8,374 nt of DNA, taken from assembly GCA_945487985.1 (NCBI GenBank), contig CALYTX010000048.1, forward strand, positions 1-8,374, in the 5' to 3' direction. The first letter of the stretch is position 1, and each line of letters starts with the position of its first letter. Position numbers and translations under genes: made by a program. Source of the DNA: an uncultured Verrucomicrobiota bacterium. Its GTDB lineage: Bacteria; Verrucomicrobiota; Kiritimatiellia; RFP12; UBA1067. Positions 6,605 to 8,374 of the stretch are shown here, in pieces. Below the pieces are notes generated by a model. The model was not told where the DNA came from. It saw only the letters and a program-made list of their open reading frames with translations, and did not search any database.

Positions 6605-7659
6605 GGTTGCTCCCCGATTTTGGCGCGGATGTCATCAATGGCAGCGAGCAAACCGGCAATTTGTCCTTCGGTGCCTACGGTAATGCGCAGCCGCTCGCCA
6701 GTGAGCGGACCGGGGAAATAGCGCACAAATATGTTGCGTTCTTTGAGCGCGGCATGTAAGCCCGAAGCGTTTTGGGGGGAAGGGGGTTTGGCGAAAACGA
6801 AATTGGCCTGACTGGGAATTACATCCCACCCGCGCCGGCGCAGCTCCCCAGCGAAGCGTTCGCGCGTTTCGACTACCTTGGCGACCGTCCGGCGGTGGTA
6901 GTCGCAATCATTGAAGGCGGCCAAAGCCACGGCCTGCGCCACTGCGTCGACATTGTAGGAGTCTTTTATCTTAAACATCGCGCCAATCAGCTCGACGGGC
7001 CCGATTAGATAGCCTACACGCATCCCAGCGAGCGAATAGCTCTTGGAGAAGGTTCGCATCACCATCGTGTTGCCGCCGGGTTCGAGAGCCTGCGCGATGC
7101 AGTTTTCTGGCGCGAAATCACCATAGGCTTCGTCGACGATGAGTACGCCGGGGAAGCCGCGGGCGAACCTGGCGATGACGGAGGGGTGCACCCATTCCCC
7201 AGTCGGAGCGTTGGGATTGGTCCAGAGAAAAAGCGAAATCGCCTTGTCAAGAGCGTCTGCTTTCTGCAGCGCTTCCTTCTTCATGCCCAACCAGCGGACG
7301 TCGCGAATGGCCGCGAGCGTTTTGTAGAGCGAGTAACTAGGGTCGAGCGATCCGATGGCTTCGTCGTTTTCGACGAAGGCTTTTGCCGCGAGGGAGAGAA
7401 TCTCGTCAGATCCGTTGCCGACGAATACATTCTCGATCTGACAACCGTTGGCTTTGGCGATGGCTTTGCGCAGCTCCACGAAATTAGGATCGGGATAGCG
7501 GCGCAGGAGTTCCAGATCGAACCCCTGTAGCACCTTTGCGCATTCCGGCGAGGGCGGATAAGGGTTTTCGTTGGTGTTGAGCTTAATCGCTTCGCGCGAA
7601 GCCGGCTGCTCGCCAGGAACATACGCTTCGAGTTTTTCTACTGATTTGGCGATACGCAT
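6601..7659 (-). CDS. hisC: Histidinol-phosphate aminotransferase
   Basis: PLP-dependent class I/II aminotransferase that converts imidazole-acetol phosphate plus glutamate to histidinol phosphate in histidine biosynthesis, in the cytoplasm. The 352 residues match the family length. Visible motifs are KLNTNENPYPPSP (26-38), the RRYPDP segment (53-58), GNGSDEIL (81-88), TNPNAPTG (147-154), DEAY (176-179), the PLP-lysine site TFSKSYSLAGMRVGYLIG with K206, and RLRITVGT near the end, whose arginine would bind substrate. I chose the ATG at 7659 because the product begins exactly as HisC proteins do. GAGGG lies about 10 bases upstream inside the previous gene, and the open frame to 7989 is overlap with that gene. 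It overlaps the lipoprotein gene by 22 bp and the sensor kinase by 4 bp. No other his gene is visible. Related enzymes act on aromatic amino acids or phosphonates, so the substrate is likely but not certain. Confidence 0.92.
   Translation of the reverse strand: MRIAKSVEKLEAYVPGEQPASREAIKLNTNENPYPPSPECAKVLQGFDLELLRRYPDPNFVELRKAIAKANGCQIENVFVGNGSDEILSLAAKAFVENDEAIGSLDPSYSLYKTLAAIRDVRWLGMKKEALQKADALDKAISLFLWTNPNAPTGEWVHPSVIARFARGFPGVLIVDEAYGDFAPENCIAQALEPGGNTMVMRTFSKSYSLAGMRVGYLIGPVELIGAMFKIKDSYNVDAVAQAVALAAFNDCDYHRRTVAKVVETRERFAGELRRRGWDVIPSQANFVFAKPPSPQNASGLHAALKERNIFVRYFPGPLTGERLRITVGTEGQIAGLLAAIDDIRAKIGEQP
6610..6615 (-). promoter_or_regulatory. Shine-Dalgarno supporting the GTG start of the sensor kinase
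   Basis: On the minus strand GGGGAG lies inside the end of hisC, 5 bases before the GTG at 6604. It decides the unusual GTG start, which overlaps the hisC TGA as GTGA. Confidence 0.6.
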
Positions 7660-8042
7660 GGCAGTTTTCCCTCTGGAGCGTCGTCGAATACCAGTTCGGC
7701 GCTCGTGTGGCAGGAGTGACGCTTGAATAGGATAAAGAGTATGTTTTCGTCGGCCGTGTGGCTGATGATGTTGCGGTATGAGGTTGCGCCGAGCCTTTCG
7801 AGTTCGTTTTCGAGCATGGTCATGTTGTTTTCGAGCGTAACTGTCTGGCGAAAGATTTTGCACCCAAATGCGTTTGGATGCGCAGGGTTGCCGGACGCGA
7901 GCGGGATGAAATTGAGCAGATACCATCCCGTGTTCGTTATGTCCACAACCGATCTGTCGCCTTCGCGGCAGTGGTTGACGGTGGCGCATCCCGAACCGAG
8001 CAGTAGTAGCCCGAGGACGGCGGCTGACAGCAATCGCTTCAT
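7638..8042 (-). CDS. Small putative lipoprotein, GWY-motif family, unknown function
   Basis: I do not recognise this family. The 134-residue product has a lipoprotein-like signal: basic MKRL, a hydrophobic core (4-15), then GSGC with the candidate lipidated cysteine at C19. The residue at -3 is Gly and Leu is at -4, so the lipobox is slightly atypical. The mature part opens with a run containing GWYLLNFIPLASGN (39-52), then a predicted mixed helix/strand region and a Cys-containing tail. The ATG at 8042 overlaps the stop of the preceding gene (ATGA, 8039-8042), with GGGGGTGG a few bases upstream. The longer open frame to 8153 lies inside that gene and would bury the signal peptide. The preceding partial gene encodes a clear relative, so this is a tandem pair. 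Location is probably the outer or inner membrane facing the periplasm. Function is unknown. Confidence 0.8.
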   Translation of the reverse strand: MKRLLSAAVLGLLLLGSGCATVNHCREGDRSVVDITNTGWYLLNFIPLASGNPAHPNAFGCKIFRQTVTLENNMTMLENELERLGATSYRNIISHTADENILFILFKRHSCHTSAELVFDDAPEGKLPCVSPNQ

Positions 8043-8374
8043 TTCACCACCCCCGAAAGCTGAACTTCCCGATATGTCAGAAGATAGGGTATGGGCAAGG
8101 GAAATTGCAACCCAGGAATTGTCAGCATGACCGATTCTGACGTTGTGTAGCATAAATCGTCGATTCCTACATCCGCCAAGGTGCGGCCAGAGTCCTGCGC
8201 GTATTTGCGCGCCTCGCCCATAAAACGGGATTGAACCTTGTTGAGCGTAACATCGTTGCGGAAGGATACAAACGGAAGGAATCTATCTTCGTTGGCGTTG
8301 CCGCAGGCAATGGGGATTGCGTGGAATAGATACCAGCCGTAGTTGGAGACGAGCAAATGCTTCTGACCAGTGCG
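8039..8374 (-). CDS. Partial paralogue of the GWY-motif small exported protein
   Basis: This gene is cut by the right edge of the window. Its C-terminal 111 codons are visible, open from 8374 to the TGA at 8039. No start can be assigned: the TTG at 8356 falls within the conserved region, and the frame stays open upstream of it. The visible part begins a few residues before NYGWYLFHAIPIACGN, which lines up with NTGWYLLNFIPLASGN of the next gene. Both are followed by an F-x-x-(D/T)VTL-type segment and a similar spacing to the C-terminus, so the two are probably diverged duplicates. By analogy the missing N-terminus should carry a signal peptide, but this is not seen. The tail (about 80-100) is rich in hydrophobics and prolines. 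Function is unknown. It is translationally coupled to the next gene through ATGA. Confidence 0.78.
   Translation of the reverse strand, partial: RTGQKHLLVSNYGWYLFHAIPIACGNANEDRFLPFVSFRNDVTLNKVQSRFMGEARKYAQDSGRTLADVGIDDLCYTTSESVMLTIPGLQFPLPIPYLLTYREVQLSGVVK

Noticed and set aside
7660..7989. Long N-terminal extension of HisC
   Set aside because: The frame is open but overlaps the lipoprotein gene on the same strand; the extra residues are Arg/His/Gln-rich and unlike any HisC N-terminus.
8043..8153. Longer start for the small lipoprotein
   Set aside because: It would place 37 residues before a clear signal peptide and overlap the preceding gene; the ATG at 8042 has an ATGA overlap and a ribosome binding site.
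1..8374. CRISPR arrays, insertion sequences, tRNA/rRNA genes, attachment sites or phage genes
   Set aside because: No spaced direct repeats, transposase motifs, terminal inverted repeats or structural RNA signatures were seen; nearly all bases belong to identified genes.

Overview
The window looks like a piece of a Gram-negative bacterial chromosome of roughly 55-60% GC. It holds two convergent, tightly packed gene clusters and no gene-free stretch above 50 bases. I place the organism only loosely. YidC has the large periplasmic domain of Gram-negative bacteria, there is a lipoprotein signal, and a cytosolic PknB-like kinase, an NtrC-type activator with a GAYTDS loop and a secreted CXXC-repeat protein lie together. 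This suits the PVC group (Kiritimatiellota/Lentisphaerota/Verrucomicrobiota), but that is an inference without a marker-gene search.

Plus strand, about 1-2364: the conserved 'ribosomal protein L34 - RNase P protein - YidD - YidC' block. The last few codons of rpmH may be present at 1-17. rnpA, yidD and yidC follow with overlapping or 1-base junctions. Together they serve tRNA 5' maturation and insertion of proteins into the inner membrane.

Minus strand, 8374 down to 2412: one apparent operon of seven genes whose promoter lies beyond the right edge. In transcription order these are: a partial small exported protein (8374-8039); a related small lipoprotein (8042-7638); hisC, histidinol-phosphate aminotransferase (7659-6601); a soluble PAS histidine kinase of NtrB type (6604-5546); an NtrC-type sigma-54 activator (5541-4114); a cysteine-rich protein with DnaJ-like CXXCXGXG repeats and a putative N-terminal signal/anchor (4117-3311); and a cytosolic Ser/Thr protein kinase (3311-2412). 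Every junction is an overlap (ATGA, 22 bp, GTGA, ATGA, TGATG) except a 4-base gap between the histidine kinase and its regulator. Co-translation is therefore likely.

The point of most interest is the four-gene set histidine kinase - sigma-54 activator - zinc-ribbon-like protein - Ser/Thr kinase. It puts a His-Asp phosphorelay and a Ser/Thr kinase on one transcript, with a Cys-repeat protein between them that carries a Ser/Arg-rich linker, a plausible but unproven kinase substrate. The two tandem GWY-motif small exported proteins upstream of hisC are a second family I do not recognise. The two clusters meet tail to tail at 2365-2411, where only weak hairpins are visible.
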